In this document: one piece after another, positions 19,300 through 28,330 of the stretch | How the letters are laid out: each line of letters opens with the position of its first letter | How positions within the stretch are numbered: position 1 is the stretch's first letter | DNA from: Leifsonia poae | Lineage (GTDB): Bacteria; Actinomycetota; Actinomycetes; Actinomycetales; Microbacteriaceae | DNA: 64,000 nt | Direction of reading: 5' to 3' | NCBI RefSeq assembly: GCF_027921845.1 | Contig: NZ_BSEN01000001.1 | Location: forward strand, 172,948 to 236,947 | Translations under genes and position numbers: made by a program | Notes under the pieces: model-generated | The model's input: the letters and a program-made list of their open reading frames with translations, nothing else | What the model was told of the DNA's origin: nothing | Databases searched by the model: none

Positions 19300-19528
19300 T
19301 GCGTCTCCTCAGTTCGATGCCGGCGCCTGCGACGCGCCGGAGGTGCTTCTTGTGGACGGCCTGCCGCGTGACGCCGAGAGCCTCGGCGATCTGCGGCCAG
19401 GACCAGCCGTCGCGCAGTGCGCGCTCGACCTCGGCGTCTTCGAGACGGTCGGCGAGCTCGCGCAGGGCGACGACGGACGCGAGGCCGTCTGCGGCCCCGC
19501 CGAGCGGCGGCGGTGATGTGGGAACCAT
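19292..19528 (-). CDS. Small helix-turn-helix protein paired with the ClpN gene
   Basis: 78 residues. The helix-turn-helix is about 38-62 (GWSWPQIAEALGVTRQAVHKK), preceded by a helix rich in Glu/Arg/Leu. It probably binds the duplicated palindrome that covers its own promoter. The ATG lies exactly 6 bases after a TAGGTT -10, so the mRNA should be leaderless. The HTH/ClpN pair recurs in actinobacteria; its physiological role is not known to me. Confidence 0.85.
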   Translation of the reverse strand: MVPTSPPPLGGAADGLASVVALRELADRLEDAEVERALRDGWSWPQIAEALGVTRQAVHKKHLRRVAGAGIELRRRNG

Positions 19529-19532
19529 GTAG

Positions 19533-19576
19533 GCAACCTAAGTTGCTTATTTCCATTTGTCAACCGAAGTTGCTTA
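19533..19576 (-). promoter_or_regulatory. Leaderless promoter with duplicated operator for the HTH/ClpN operon
   Basis: On the minus strand TTGACA (19563 to 19558), a 17-bp spacer and TAGGTT (19540 to 19535) form a near-consensus promoter 6 bases before the ATG. Two 17-bp sites, 19533-19549 and 19560-19576, agree at 15 of 17 positions (GCAACCTAAGTTGCTTA and TCAACCGAAGTTGCTTA on the plus strand). The first is the palindrome GCAAC-4-GTTGC. One covers the -10 and the other covers part of the -35, the layout of a tightly repressed promoter. Confidence 0.8.
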
Positions 19577-19687
19577 ACTCACAGTTTCCGCGCGCTGCCG
19601 TGCGGAGAGGTCTCTGCACCGGATCCGTGCGCGAATGCGCAGCCAGACGCAGGAATCGTGCACGACGGGCGACGTAAGCTGGAGGAC

Positions 19688-21073
19688 GTGACAGCGTACG
19701 TCTCGGCCTTCGACCTCTTTTCGATCGGCATCGGCCCGTCGAGTTCGCACACCGTCGGACCCTTGCGGGCGGCCAAGGCGTTCGCCGACCGCCTCGCAGA
19801 CGACGGGATGCTCGACCGCGTCACCCACGTCACCTGCACGCTCTACGGCTCCCTCGGATCGACGGGGATCGGCCACGGAACGCCCGACGCGATCATCGCG
19901 GGGCTCTCGGGACTCGCGGCGGAGACCTGCCGCCCCGACGACGTCCGGGGAGCATGGTCGGCGCTCGGCGACGACGCGACGCTGATGCTCGCCGGCCGGC
20001 ATCCGGTACCGATCGCCAGGGACGACATCGCGTTCGAGCCGCGCACCCGCCTGCCCGGGCATCCGAACGCACTCACTCTCAGCGCGTGGGGCACAGCGCC
20101 GGACGGCTCAACGGCGGTGCTCCCCCTCCGCGAGGAGACCTACTATTCGATCGGCGGCGGCTTCATCCGGCGCGACGGCGAAGAGGCGGATCTCGCGGCC
20201 CGAGCCGAGCATCCTCTCCCCTACGACTCGTCGGAGCAACTGCTGCGGCTGTGCGCCGAGCTCGACATCCCGATCTGCGAGGTCGCCCGGCGCAACGAGG
20301 CCGCGATCCACGGCGCGGAGGCGACGCGTGAGCGCCTCGACCTGATCTGGTCGGCGATGGCCGAATGCGTCGCGAACGGCCTGGCCGGCGACGGGACGCT
20401 GCCGGGCGGGCTCGGGGTGAAGCGCCGTGCCGCGGCGATGCGCGAACACCTCGAGGCGGCCGAGCAGCAGCCGGGGCGCGATACGTCCATCGAGTGGCTG
20501 CACGCCTTCGCGCTGGCCGTCAACGAGGAGAACGCTTCGGGCGGACGCGTCGTGACGGCGCCGACCAACGGGGCGGCCGGCATCGTGCCGGCGGTGGCCC
20601 ATTACTTCCTGCGGTTCGTGCCCGGGGCGTCGATCGAGGGCATCCGGCAGTATCTGCTGACCGCGACGGCGATCGGCTCGCTGTTCAAGGCGAACGCGTC
20701 GATCTCGGGTGCGGAGGGCGGCTGCCAGGCGGAGGTCGGCTCGGCGTGCGCCATGGCGGCCGGCGCGCTCTGCGCGGTGCTCGGCGGAACGCCGCAGCAG
20801 GTCGAGAACGCCGCGGAGATCGCGATGGAGCACCACCTCGGGCTGACCTGCGATCCGGTGGGCGGCCTCGTGCAGATCCCGTGCATCGAGCGCAACGCGA
20901 TCGCGTCGTCGACCGCGGTGTCGGCTGCCAGGCTCGCGCTCCACGGCGACGGCTCGCACCTCGTGTCGCTCGACACGGTGATCGAGACGATGCGCCAGAC
21001 CGGCCTCGACATGTCGACGAAGTACAAGGAGACGAGCGAGGGCGGTCTCGCGGTCAACGTCATCGAGTGCTGA
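19688..21073 (+). CDS. sdaA: L-serine ammonia-lyase (single-chain, iron-sulfur)
   Basis: Deaminates L-serine to pyruvate and ammonia using a 4Fe-4S cluster. The 461 residues contain the beta-type domain (FDLFSIGIGPSSSHTVGP near 9-26) and the catalytic alpha-type domain (VTAPTNGAAGIVPAV near 285; GAEGGCQAEVGSACAMAAGAL near 345; HHLGLTCDPVGGLVQIPCIERN near 385). Both contribute cluster-ligand cysteines. GTG 19688 is chosen because TAAGCT (19675-19680) stands 7 bases upstream and residue 1 then fits the family start; an in-frame GTG at 19658 is the alternative. Confidence 0.95.
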   Translation: MTAYVSAFDLFSIGIGPSSSHTVGPLRAAKAFADRLADDGMLDRVTHVTCTLYGSLGSTGIGHGTPDAIIAGLSGLAAETCRPDDVRGAWSALGDDATLMLAGRHPVPIARDDIAFEPRTRLPGHPNALTLSAWGTAPDGSTAVLPLREETYYSIGGGFIRRDGEEADLAARAEHPLPYDSSEQLLRLCAELDIPICEVARRNEAAIHGAEATRERLDLIWSAMAECVANGLAGDGTLPGGLGVKRRAAAMREHLEAAEQQPGRDTSIEWLHAFALAVNEENASGGRVVTAPTNGAAGIVPAVAHYFLRFVPGASIEGIRQYLLTATAIGSLFKANASISGAEGGCQAEVGSACAMAAGALCAVLGGTPQQVENAAEIAMEHHLGLTCDPVGGLVQIPCIERNAIASSTAVSAARLALHGDGSHLVSLDTVIETMRQTGLDMSTKYKETSEGGLAVNVIEC

Positions 21074-21158
21074 CCGGCATTACGGCGTGTGTCGCGCGCG
21101 GTTACGCCCTGTTGCGGCACTCGTAGGCGCGCACACGACCGCTGGTTAGCGTGGTCGC

Positions 21159-22088
21159 GTGAGCAGCGCATCCGACACCCTGACCGTCACCGGCCCCGAG
21201 ACGCCGGTCGTCGGCCCGGACATCGACCGGCCCCTCGTCTCGACGCAGTGGCTCGCCGACCACCTCGGCTCCGACGGTCTCGTGGTGCTCGACGCGACGG
21301 TCGTGCCGACCACGCGTGCCGACGGCCGCACCGGCTACCTCAGCGGCCTCGACCGGTTCCTCGTGCAGGGGCACATCCCGGGCGCGGTGTTCGCCGACCT
21401 GCTGGACGTGTTCAGCGATCCGTCGGGAGCGTATCCCTTCACCCGCCCGGATGCGGCGGCCTTCGAGGCTGCCGCAGCGGCGGCCGGAATCGACAACGAC
21501 ACGACCGTGGTCGTCTACGACGCGGCGGTCGGCACCTGGGCGGCCCGCGTGTGGTGGCTGTTCCGGGCGTTCGGGTTCGACCGCGTCGCGGTGCTCGACG
21601 GCGGCTTCACGAAGTGGCACGCCGAGGAGCGCCCGACGGAGCGCGGCCACGTCGAGCCCAGGGCCGGCGCGACGTTCGTCGCGTCCGAGCGCCCGGAGTC
21701 GTGGGTGGAGAAGGACGTCGTGGCCGCGATCGTCGACGGCTCGGAACGCGCGACGCTGCTCTGCGCCGTCCCGCCGGCGGAGTTCACCGGAGAAGCCGGG
21801 CAGCGCCCCCGCCTCGGTCACATCCCGGGGAGCGTCAGCGCACCCGCCATCCGGCTGGTCGACCGCGAGACGAACGCGTTCCTTCCCCCGTCGGTACTGC
21901 GCACGACGTTCGCAGAGGTTCTGGCCTCCGACGATCGCATCGTCGCGTACTGTGCCGGCGGCATCGCGGCGGCCTCCGACGCGCTCGCGCTCGCGCTGCT
22001 CGGACGCACCGATGTGGCGGTCTACGACGGCTCGCTGAATGAGTGGGCGGCCGATCCTCACGCACCGCTGGCGACCCTCCCTGCCTGA
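21159..22088 (+). CDS. Thiosulfate/3-mercaptopyruvate sulfurtransferase (two rhodanese domains)
   Basis: 309 residues with tandem rhodanese domains. The N-terminal inactive copy contains FLVQGHIPGAVFADL and WAARVWWLFRAFGF. The C-terminal catalytic copy carries Cys265 in the active-site loop VAYCAGGIAA and the SLNEWA ending. It transfers sulfane sulfur from thiosulfate or mercaptopyruvate. The GTG start stands 6 bases after TAGCGT (21147-21152), the leaderless layout. Confidence 0.93.
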   Translation: MSSASDTLTVTGPETPVVGPDIDRPLVSTQWLADHLGSDGLVVLDATVVPTTRADGRTGYLSGLDRFLVQGHIPGAVFADLLDVFSDPSGAYPFTRPDAAAFEAAAAAAGIDNDTTVVVYDAAVGTWAARVWWLFRAFGFDRVAVLDGGFTKWHAEERPTERGHVEPRAGATFVASERPESWVEKDVVAAIVDGSERATLLCAVPPAEFTGEAGQRPRLGHIPGSVSAPAIRLVDRETNAFLPPSVLRTTFAEVLASDDRIVAYCAGGIAAASDALALALLGRTDVAVYDGSLNEWAADPHAPLATLPA

Positions 22089-22157
22089 CGCCGCGCTGCT
22101 GTCTGAAACAACCCTGCATGAATGCAATTAATTGGTGACCGTCGCGCTGAGCGTGCT

Positions 22158-22163
22158 TATGCT
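22158..22163 (+). promoter_or_regulatory. -10 element of the glutathione peroxidase gene (leaderless)
   Basis: TATGCT followed by 6 bases and the ATG at 22170. No ribosome-binding site is present. Confidence 0.55.
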
Positions 22164-22169
22164 CGCACT

Positions 22170-22655
22170 ATGAACCTCACGGACATCCCCCTCACGACGA
22201 TCGACGGCGCCCCCACCTCACTGGCCGCCTACGACGGCAAGGTCATCCTGATCGTCAATGTCGCCTCGCGGTGCGGTCTCGCTCCCCAGTACGAGAAGCT
22301 CGAGAAGCTGCAGGAGACGTACGGCGACCGCGGTTTCACCGTGATCGGCTTCCCGAGCAACCAGTTCCTGCAGGAGCTCGGCTCGACCGACGCGATCAAG
22401 GAATACTGCTCCACCACGTGGGGCGTCACGTTCCCGATGATGGACAAGGTGAAGGTCAACGGCAAGTCGGCCCATCCGCTCTACACCGAGCTCACGAAGA
22501 CCCCGGATGCCGCGGGCAAGGCCGGCAAGGTCAAGTGGAACTTCGAGAAGTTCGTGATCACGCCCGATGGCGTCGTCCACCGCTTCCGTCCGACGGTCGA
22601 GCCGGACGCGCCGGAGATCGTCGGCCTGATCGAGGCGTCCCTGCCGGTCCACTGA
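22170..22655 (+). CDS. Glutathione peroxidase family thiol peroxidase
   Basis: 161 residues, the usual length. The peroxidatic Cys35 lies in VNVASRCGLAPQY, with the tetrad glutamine in GFPSNQF near 72 and WNFEKF near 130. A second cysteine occurs in IKEYCSTTWG near 90, as in thioredoxin-dependent GPx enzymes; actinobacteria use mycothiol rather than glutathione, so thioredoxin is the likely reductant (inference). An in-frame ATG at 22122 would add 16 unlikely residues; the leaderless TATGCT-6-ATG layout supports 22170. Confidence 0.93.
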   Translation: MNLTDIPLTTIDGAPTSLAAYDGKVILIVNVASRCGLAPQYEKLEKLQETYGDRGFTVIGFPSNQFLQELGSTDAIKEYCSTTWGVTFPMMDKVKVNGKSAHPLYTELTKTPDAAGKAGKVKWNFEKFVITPDGVVHRFRPTVEPDAPEIVGLIEASLPVH

Positions 22656-22689
22656 CACGGCAGGCCGGATGCTCAGGCGGGCCGCAGTC

Positions 22690-22980
22690 TCAGGCGCGCC
22701 GGAACCAGCGGCCGCCCACGCGTTCGGTGACGGCCCAGGCGCCGGTCTGAGCGAGCGAGCCGACACGCTCCACTGTGTGCTCGGCGACAGCGATCGCCTC
22801 GTCGACGGTGTCGGCGGTGTAGCGGACGGTGAGCCGCGCCTCCCTGCGCACGACGTCGACGCTGGACGCCTCGACGACGGTCAGGTCGGCCGCGGCGTCG
22901 GCGGCGGCCGGGAGCACGGCGTCCGGACGCACGCCGGGTCGCAGCGCTCCGATGGCGACGGTCACTCGGAACGATGGCAC
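22690..22980 (-). CDS. Conserved hypothetical protein, 96 aa
   Basis: I do not recognise a named family. The protein is soluble, starts VPSFRVTVAIGALRPGVRPDAVL and has an alternating beta/alpha pattern (ARLTVRYTADTVDEAIAVAEH across two blocks) that suggests a small ferredoxin-like alpha/beta fold. The GTG start stands 6 bases after TAGGCT (22992 to 22987), which supports a real leaderless gene. It is divergent from the DksA/TraR gene. Confidence 0.7.
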   Translation of the reverse strand: MPSFRVTVAIGALRPGVRPDAVLPAAADAAADLTVVEASSVDVVRREARLTVRYTADTVDEAIAVAEHTVERVGSLAQTGAWAVTERVGGRWFRRA

Positions 22981-23105
22981 CGTTCGAGCCTACGCGAGGC
23001 GTGGGTGCAGGATTTCGTGCCGGCGGGGCGTACCCTCGTCACCACGGTGACGTCGGGCGCACCGGCCGGCATCGGGGCCGGCCGCGGAGCCGGCAGCAGG
23101 GGGCG

Positions 23106-23501
23106 ATGATGCTGAGGGAAGACATGGTGGACGACGAGGGACTCGCGACGGCCGAGCTGGACGAACTGGCCGCGCTGCTGCAGGATCGCCGGGCGAAGGA
23201 CCTCGGCGAGGCGGAGCACCTGGCCGAATCGCTGGGGGTCGTGCTGTCCGCCCGAGGGGAATCGGCGGACGACGAGCACGATCCGGAGGGTCCGACGCTG
23301 TCGTACGAGTGGAGCAGGCTGCAGGCGCTGCGCGGTGAGACCGCTGACGACATCGTGGCGGTGGATGCGGCGCTCGCGCGGATCGAGGAGGGGACCTACG
23401 GCCGCTGCATGCGCTGCGATCGCATGATCGGCGTCGAACGCCTGCGCGCGCGGCCCACCGCCGAGCTGTGCATCGCCTGCGCCATGACCGTCGACGGCTG
23501 A
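23106..23501 (+). CDS. DksA/TraR family zinc-finger protein
   Basis: 131 residues. An N-terminal helical hairpin rich in Glu/Asp/Leu precedes the C4 zinc finger C101-x2-C104-x17-C122-x2-C125 (GRCMRCDRMIG, then ELCIACAM). Family members insert into the RNA polymerase secondary channel. The start is ATG 23106 or 23109, with AGGGGG just upstream. A GC hairpin (CGGCCGGC at 23063-23070, GCCGGCCG at 23077-23084) sits in the leader ahead of the ribosome-binding site. TACCCT at 23032-23037 may be the -10. Confidence 0.88.
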   Translation: MMLREDMVDDEGLATAELDELAALLQDRRAKDLGEAEHLAESLGVVLSARGESADDEHDPEGPTLSYEWSRLQALRGETADDIVAVDAALARIEEGTYGRCMRCDRMIGVERLRARPTAELCIACAMTVDG

Positions 23502-23520
23502 GCGGGCATCCACCCACAGA

Positions 23521-26454
23521 TCAGCGCGCGACGCGAGCCGCCCGGTACACCGCCTCGGTGCGCGAGGTGGCGCCCACCTTCTTGAGGATGCTCGAGACGT
23601 GCACGCTGGCGGTCTTCGCGCTGATGTAGAGCCGCTCGCCGATCTGCTTGTTGCTCAGCCCTTGTTCGATGAGCGCGAGCACCTGCGCCTCGCGCTCGGT
23701 GAGCGCCGTGTCCGCGGTGCGCGCGCCGCTGTGACGTGTCAGGACGGCGCGCTCGCGCAGGTCGTCGACGGCGCGCACGATCAGTCCGAGGCCGAGCTCG
23801 TCCGCCCGGTCGCGCGCCGCCGAGGCCGCATCGACGGCGGCGACGCGATCGCCGTGCGCGGCGTACGACTCGGCGAGCCGCAGTCGCGCGTACGGGAGCA
23901 GATGCACGGGGGCGATGGACGTCGACACGGCCTCGACCGCCTCCTCCCAGGCACCGACGGTCGACGGCACCGGATGCGCCGGATCGGTCGGGAGCGCCGC
24001 CTGAACCTCGGCCAGCTCGGCACGGACGACCGGCCCCCAGGCGACGGCCGTCGGCCAGCCACCGAGGGTGCCGAGGATCTGCTCCAGCGCCTCGGCCTCG
24101 GCGGCGACGTCGATCGTCGGCTCCTCGGCGTCGGCAGGGCCGCGCATCCCCTGCTCGGCGGCGATACCGGCGAGCGCACGGGCGCCCACGGCGAGCAGCG
24201 GCAGATCGTACGACGGAACGGAGCGCCACGCGTCGGTCGTGATGATGCGTGCGTCGGCCCACGCGCGACGGGAGTCCCCGCGCGCGACGGCGACCTCGGC
24301 GGTCAGCCGGGCGAAGCCCAGGCGCGACTGCATCTCGATCTCGCTCTGCACGAGCATCCCGGGGCGCCAGCGACGCACGAGTTCATCCGCGCGCGACGCA
24401 TCCCCGCGCCACAGGGTGAGCCAGAGCTTCATGCGCTGCAGATGCACTCGGAATCCGGGCGGAGGGTCGAGGGCGAGCGCGGGCTCGAGCACCGACTCGG
24501 CGCGGTCGAGCTCGCCGAGGGCGAGCAACGGCTCGACGGTGTTCGACGAGAGCATCACACCCGACGTCCGCTCGACCCCGCGGTCGCGCGCGAGGCGTGC
24601 GCCGGCCGTGGCGATCTCGACGGCGTCGTCGTACCGGCCCAGCAGATACATGGCGTCGGAGGCGTTCACCGAGTACCGCAGGAGCGGCCCGGTGTCGGAT
24701 CCGGCGAGCCGACGGGCGGACTCCAGATCGGCGAGGCCCTGTTCGATCTCTCCGCCGTCGATGAGCGCGATGCCGCGGATCGTGTGCGCGATCGACTTGC
24801 GCGCGCCGGCATCGTCCCCGGCCTCGTCGATCGCGGAGGTGGCCATCGCGGCCGCCTCGAAGAACCGCGCCTCGATCATGAGCCGGCCGGCGGTCTCCGC
24901 GAGCAGCTGCGGCCGCAGCCGGTCGTCCGGGTCGACCGGCGCGATGTCGAGCGCCTCGCGCAGCGCCTCGACGGAACCCGGCCGGCTGATGTTGGCGAGG
25001 TACTGGGCCTTGTCGCGCAGCAGCCGCGCCCTGGTGCCGGGCGCAAGCGCATCCGGGTCGGCGAGGGCCGCGTTCACCAGCGCGAGCGCCCGCTCGCTGT
25101 CCCCGGCGTTCCGGAGCGCGGAGGCCGTGCGCGACAGCACCTCGACGCGCGGACGCCCGGCGAGCTGCTCCGCGTCGTCGACCTGATCCCAGAGCTCGAG
25201 CACGCGGTCGCCCATCGCCGCGGCGGTGCGGTAGGCGTACGACAGTCGTGCCTCCTCCATGGCCTCGAGCGTGGCGATGAACGCACGCCGCAGATCGTGG
25301 GCGGCCATCCAGTGGTAGCTCACCTGACTGGCGGAGCGGTCGCGCCCGTTGCCGTGTTCGAGCGCCTGCGCGTAGCGGGTGTGGAAGCGCGTGCGCTCTC
25401 CCGGCAGCAGATCGGCGTGGATCGCCTCGCGCACCAGCGCGTGCCGGAAGGTGTACTCGGTCGTGTCGGTGCTCAGCACGTTGGCGACGACGGCTTCGCG
25501 GGCGGCGGCGTCGAGATCGTCGGGCGATCCCTCGAAGACCGCCTCGAGCAGCTCGTGGTCGACACAGATGCCTCCGGCGGAGATGAGCCGCAGCACGCGC
25601 TGGGTCGGCTCGCTCAGCCGTTCGTAGCGCGCGAGCAGCAGCTCGCGCAGGGTCTCCGGCAGGTCTTCACCCGTGCCGAGGTGGTCGATCCCGACGAGCT
25701 CCTCGACGAAGAACGGGACGCCCTCGCTCAACTGGTACACCCGGTCGACGGTCTCGGAGTCGGGCACGCACCCGAGGATGAACTCGGCCTGCTCGGCGAC
25801 CTGGGCGCGGTCGAGCCGGCGCAGCTCCCACCGGGTGACGCGCCGGGTGCGATCGAGCTCCGGCAGATACGAACGCAGGGGATGCCCGCGGAGCACCTCG
25901 TCGCTGCGGTAGCTGAGCAGCAGCAGGAGCTGCCCGCTGGCGATCATCCGGATCACGAAGCGCACGAGTTCGAGCGTCGCGGTGTCGGCCCAGTGGATGT
26001 CTTCGACGATCACGACGACCGGCCGAGCGGACGACACGTTCTCGAACAGCACCGTGATCAGCTCGTAGAGCCGCTCGACGCCGGTGCGCGGCGGGACGCC
26101 CTCGACCGCGCTCAGCTCGGGGAGGAGCACGGACAGCACCCCGGAACCGGGCCCGGCGGCCTCGAGCACGGCGTCGATCCCGATGGCGTCGACCAGCTGG
26201 CGGAGGATGCCGGTGAACGGTGCGTACGGCGCCCCGTCGGTGCCCAGGTCGACGCTCTTGCCCGTCAGGACGAGCGCGGAATCGGCGGCTTCTGCTCGGA
26301 ACTCGTCGAGCAGCCGCGTTTTGCCGATGCCGGCCTCGCCGCCGATGACGACGGCACGCGGCTCCCCATCGGTCACGACCTGCAGCTCGTCGCGCAGCGC
26401 AGCGAGATCGGACTCCCGTCCGATCATCGAAGCGCTCGACGCCGGTGATCGCAT
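23521..26454 (-). CDS. Large LuxR-family regulator with AAA ATPase domain (LAL type)
   Basis: 977 residues. An N-terminal ATPase domain has Walker A GGEAGIGKTRLLDEF near 38-52 and VVVIVEDIHWAD Walker B near 130. A long helical TPR-like middle region follows, and the C-terminus is a LuxR helix-turn-helix (LTEREAQVLALIEQGLSNKQ, then IGERLYISAKTASVHVSSIL) in the last 65 residues. This is the LAL (MalT-like) architecture; the ligand is unknown. ATG 26454 is chosen over the longer frame from 26532 because CACGAT lies 6 bases upstream and the upstream residues look non-coding. Confidence 0.92.
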   Translation of the reverse strand: MRSPASSASMIGRESDLAALRDELQVVTDGEPRAVVIGGEAGIGKTRLLDEFRAEAADSALVLTGKSVDLGTDGAPYAPFTGILRQLVDAIGIDAVLEAAGPGSGVLSVLLPELSAVEGVPPRTGVERLYELITVLFENVSSARPVVVIVEDIHWADTATLELVRFVIRMIASGQLLLLLSYRSDEVLRGHPLRSYLPELDRTRRVTRWELRRLDRAQVAEQAEFILGCVPDSETVDRVYQLSEGVPFFVEELVGIDHLGTGEDLPETLRELLLARYERLSEPTQRVLRLISAGGICVDHELLEAVFEGSPDDLDAAAREAVVANVLSTDTTEYTFRHALVREAIHADLLPGERTRFHTRYAQALEHGNGRDRSASQVSYHWMAAHDLRRAFIATLEAMEEARLSYAYRTAAAMGDRVLELWDQVDDAEQLAGRPRVEVLSRTASALRNAGDSERALALVNAALADPDALAPGTRARLLRDKAQYLANISRPGSVEALREALDIAPVDPDDRLRPQLLAETAGRLMIEARFFEAAAMATSAIDEAGDDAGARKSIAHTIRGIALIDGGEIEQGLADLESARRLAGSDTGPLLRYSVNASDAMYLLGRYDDAVEIATAGARLARDRGVERTSGVMLSSNTVEPLLALGELDRAESVLEPALALDPPPGFRVHLQRMKLWLTLWRGDASRADELVRRWRPGMLVQSEIEMQSRLGFARLTAEVAVARGDSRRAWADARIITTDAWRSVPSYDLPLLAVGARALAGIAAEQGMRGPADAEEPTIDVAAEAEALEQILGTLGGWPTAVAWGPVVRAELAEVQAALPTDPAHPVPSTVGAWEEAVEAVSTSIAPVHLLPYARLRLAESYAAHGDRVAAVDAASAARDRADELGLGLIVRAVDDLRERAVLTRHSGARTADTALTEREAQVLALIEQGLSNKQIGERLYISAKTASVHVSSILKKVGATSRTEAVYRAARVAR

Positions 26455-26528
26455 GGCATCATCGTGCCACGGACCACCGACATCATGACCCTCGACGACG
26501 ACCGGCTTCGCCACGGGCGAAACGGCGC

Positions 26529-26789
26529 TCACCGACCGGCCGGCTCCAGCTCCCGCACCGCGTTCGCGGAGCTCGCCGGTGCCGCCGGCCGGGCGGTCGC
26601 GGGCGCTGCCGCCGCGACCGCCGGAGCGACCGCCGGGGTGCGCCGTTCGGCCCGCCGAGCTGCGTTCCGCGCGTTCCGCCGAGCGTCGCGCTCCGAGCGG
26701 ATCGTCCGCAGCAGCTCGCGCTCCCGTTCCCGCTCCGCGGTCTCGCGCGTGTCGATCCGGTGTGTGATGAATTCCCCTGCCAACAGCAT
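26529..26789 (-). CDS. Small basic hypothetical protein, 86 aa
   Basis: No family recognised. The start MLLAGEFITHRIDTRETAERERERE leads into an Arg/Glu-rich predicted coiled helix, then an Ala/Pro-rich tail. ATG 26789 has GGGGAGAG 4-5 bases upstream. It lies on the same strand as, and 74 bp upstream of, the LuxR regulator. It is small and of biased composition, so its reality rests on the ribosome-binding site and position. Confidence 0.5.
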   Translation of the reverse strand: MLLAGEFITHRIDTRETAERERERELLRTIRSERDARRNARNAARRAERRTPAVAPAVAAAAPATARPAAPASSANAVRELEPAGR

Positions 26790-26889
26790 CGTTCTCTCCC
26801 CTGCCCTGCCCTTTTCGGTACCCTCAGCCTGTTCTCTAAGGAGGGGCGGGGACATCGGGAAGATGCCCTATTTGCGCTCGGACAGCACC

Positions 26890-28299
26890 TCAGACGCGTC
26901 GGGCGACGGGCACCGGGCGGATGTTCTCGCCGGCACCGGGCGACAGGCGGACGGCCTCGACCACCGAGCCGACCGTGATGAGCCCGATCAGCACGAAGGC
27001 CACCCGGTACGCTCCCGCCGGGCCGCCGAGCCCGAGGAGCTGCGCCAGCGGACCGCCGAAGCGCAGGGCGACGGCGCCGACAGCGACGCCGAGACCGGCG
27101 GCGATCTGCTGAACGGTCGACGCCAGCGTGTTCGCACCGGTCATCTCGTCGCGGGGGACGTCGGCGAAGGCGATCGTGTTGTACGCGGTGAAGCCGGTCG
27201 AACGGGTCATTCCACTGAGGACGAGCAGCACCACGATCGCCGCGATCGGGGTCAGCGGCGCGATGAACGCCGCGGCGATCATGCTGAGGACCGCTCCCGC
27301 GGTGGAGACGATCAGTACCGTTCGGAAGCCCCAGCGTCGCAGCATCGGCGTCGTCGCCGGCTTGATCATCAGGTTGCCGACGAACAGGGTGAGCACGACG
27401 GCGCCCGCCTGCACGGGCGACCAGCCCAGCGCGTCCTGGAAGAACAACGGCAGCAGGAACGGCACGGCGGAGATCGTGAGACGGAACAGGGACCCGCCCG
27501 CGTGGGTCACGCGGAACGTCTCGATCCGGAACGCCCGGAGGTCGAGCAGCGGATGCGCGGCCCGGCCCAGGTGCCAGAGCGCCGCGGCCGTGAGCAGCGC
27601 ACCCGCTGCACCCGAGACGATCGTCGCCGCGATGGGTGCCGACGGGTCGGCGAGCAGCGCGCCGAACACGACGATGCCGCCGACACCGGTGAACGTGAGC
27701 ACGAAGCCGAGCACGTCCAGTGGCGCGCGCGAGGTCTCCGGCTCGACCGGGGTCAGCCGGAGGGCGGCGACGAACGCGACGACGCCCAGCGGGATGTTGA
27801 GCAGGAAGATCCACTGCCAGCTCGCGTACGTGACGAGCAGACCGCCGACCAGCGGGGCGACGACGGGTGCGGCGAGCGCCGGCCAGGTGAGCCACGCGAT
27901 CGCGCGCACCAGATCCTTCTTCTCGGTGACCCGCAGCACGGCGAGCCGTCCGACCGGCACCATCATCGCTCCGCCTGCGCCCTGCAGGATGCGCATCGCC
28001 GTCAATTGGGCCAGGTCGCTGCTGGCGGCGCACAGCACGGAGGCGATCGTGAACACGGCGATCGCGCCCGCGAAGACCGTGCGCGCCCCGAGCCGCTGGG
28101 TCAGCCATCCGGAGATCGGGATGAGCACCGCGAGCGTGACCAGGTAGGCGGTGATCGCCAGGCCGACGGCGGCGGAGTCGATGCCGTAGGCACGGCCGAT
28201 CGTCGGCGCCGCCGTCGCGAGGATGGTGCCGTCGAGGTTCTCCATGAAGAACGTGCCGGCGACCAGGAGCGTCAGGGCCAGCTGTCGGCGGCCGGTCAC
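26890..28299 (-). CDS. MFS multidrug exporter, DHA2 (EmrB/QacA) type
   Basis: 469 residues with about 14 hydrophobic segments. MENLDGTILATAAPTIG in helix 1 is the DHA2 motif D1 region, GWLTQRLGARTVF is motif A, and LQGAGGAMMVPVGRL is the helix-4 region. It should use the proton gradient to expel a hydrophobic compound. The start used is GTG 28299 (VTGRRQLALTLL), the only standard start that gives a normal N-terminus; the ribosome-binding site is poor. It begins 31 bp after the aldo/keto reductase stop and is probably cotranscribed with it. Confidence 0.88.
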   Translation of the reverse strand: MTGRRQLALTLLVAGTFFMENLDGTILATAAPTIGRAYGIDSAAVGLAITAYLVTLAVLIPISGWLTQRLGARTVFAGAIAVFTIASVLCAASSDLAQLTAMRILQGAGGAMMVPVGRLAVLRVTEKKDLVRAIAWLTWPALAAPVVAPLVGGLLVTYASWQWIFLLNIPLGVVAFVAALRLTPVEPETSRAPLDVLGFVLTFTGVGGIVVFGALLADPSAPIAATIVSGAAGALLTAAALWHLGRAAHPLLDLRAFRIETFRVTHAGGSLFRLTISAVPFLLPLFFQDALGWSPVQAGAVVLTLFVGNLMIKPATTPMLRRWGFRTVLIVSTAGAVLSMIAAAFIAPLTPIAAIVVLLVLSGMTRSTGFTAYNTIAFADVPRDEMTGANTLASTVQQIAAGLGVAVGAVALRFGGPLAQLLGLGGPAGAYRVAFVLIGLITVGSVVEAVRLSPGAGENIRPVPVARRV

Positions 28300-28330
28300 C
28301 CGCCCGTCACCGGCCGGAGGGGCTGTTCGC

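Noticed and set aside
23599-26448. A 949-codon plus-strand frame antisense to the LuxR regulator
   Set aside because: Composition is Arg/Gly/Asp/Glu-rich with no domain, and the opposite strand encodes a complete LAL regulator.
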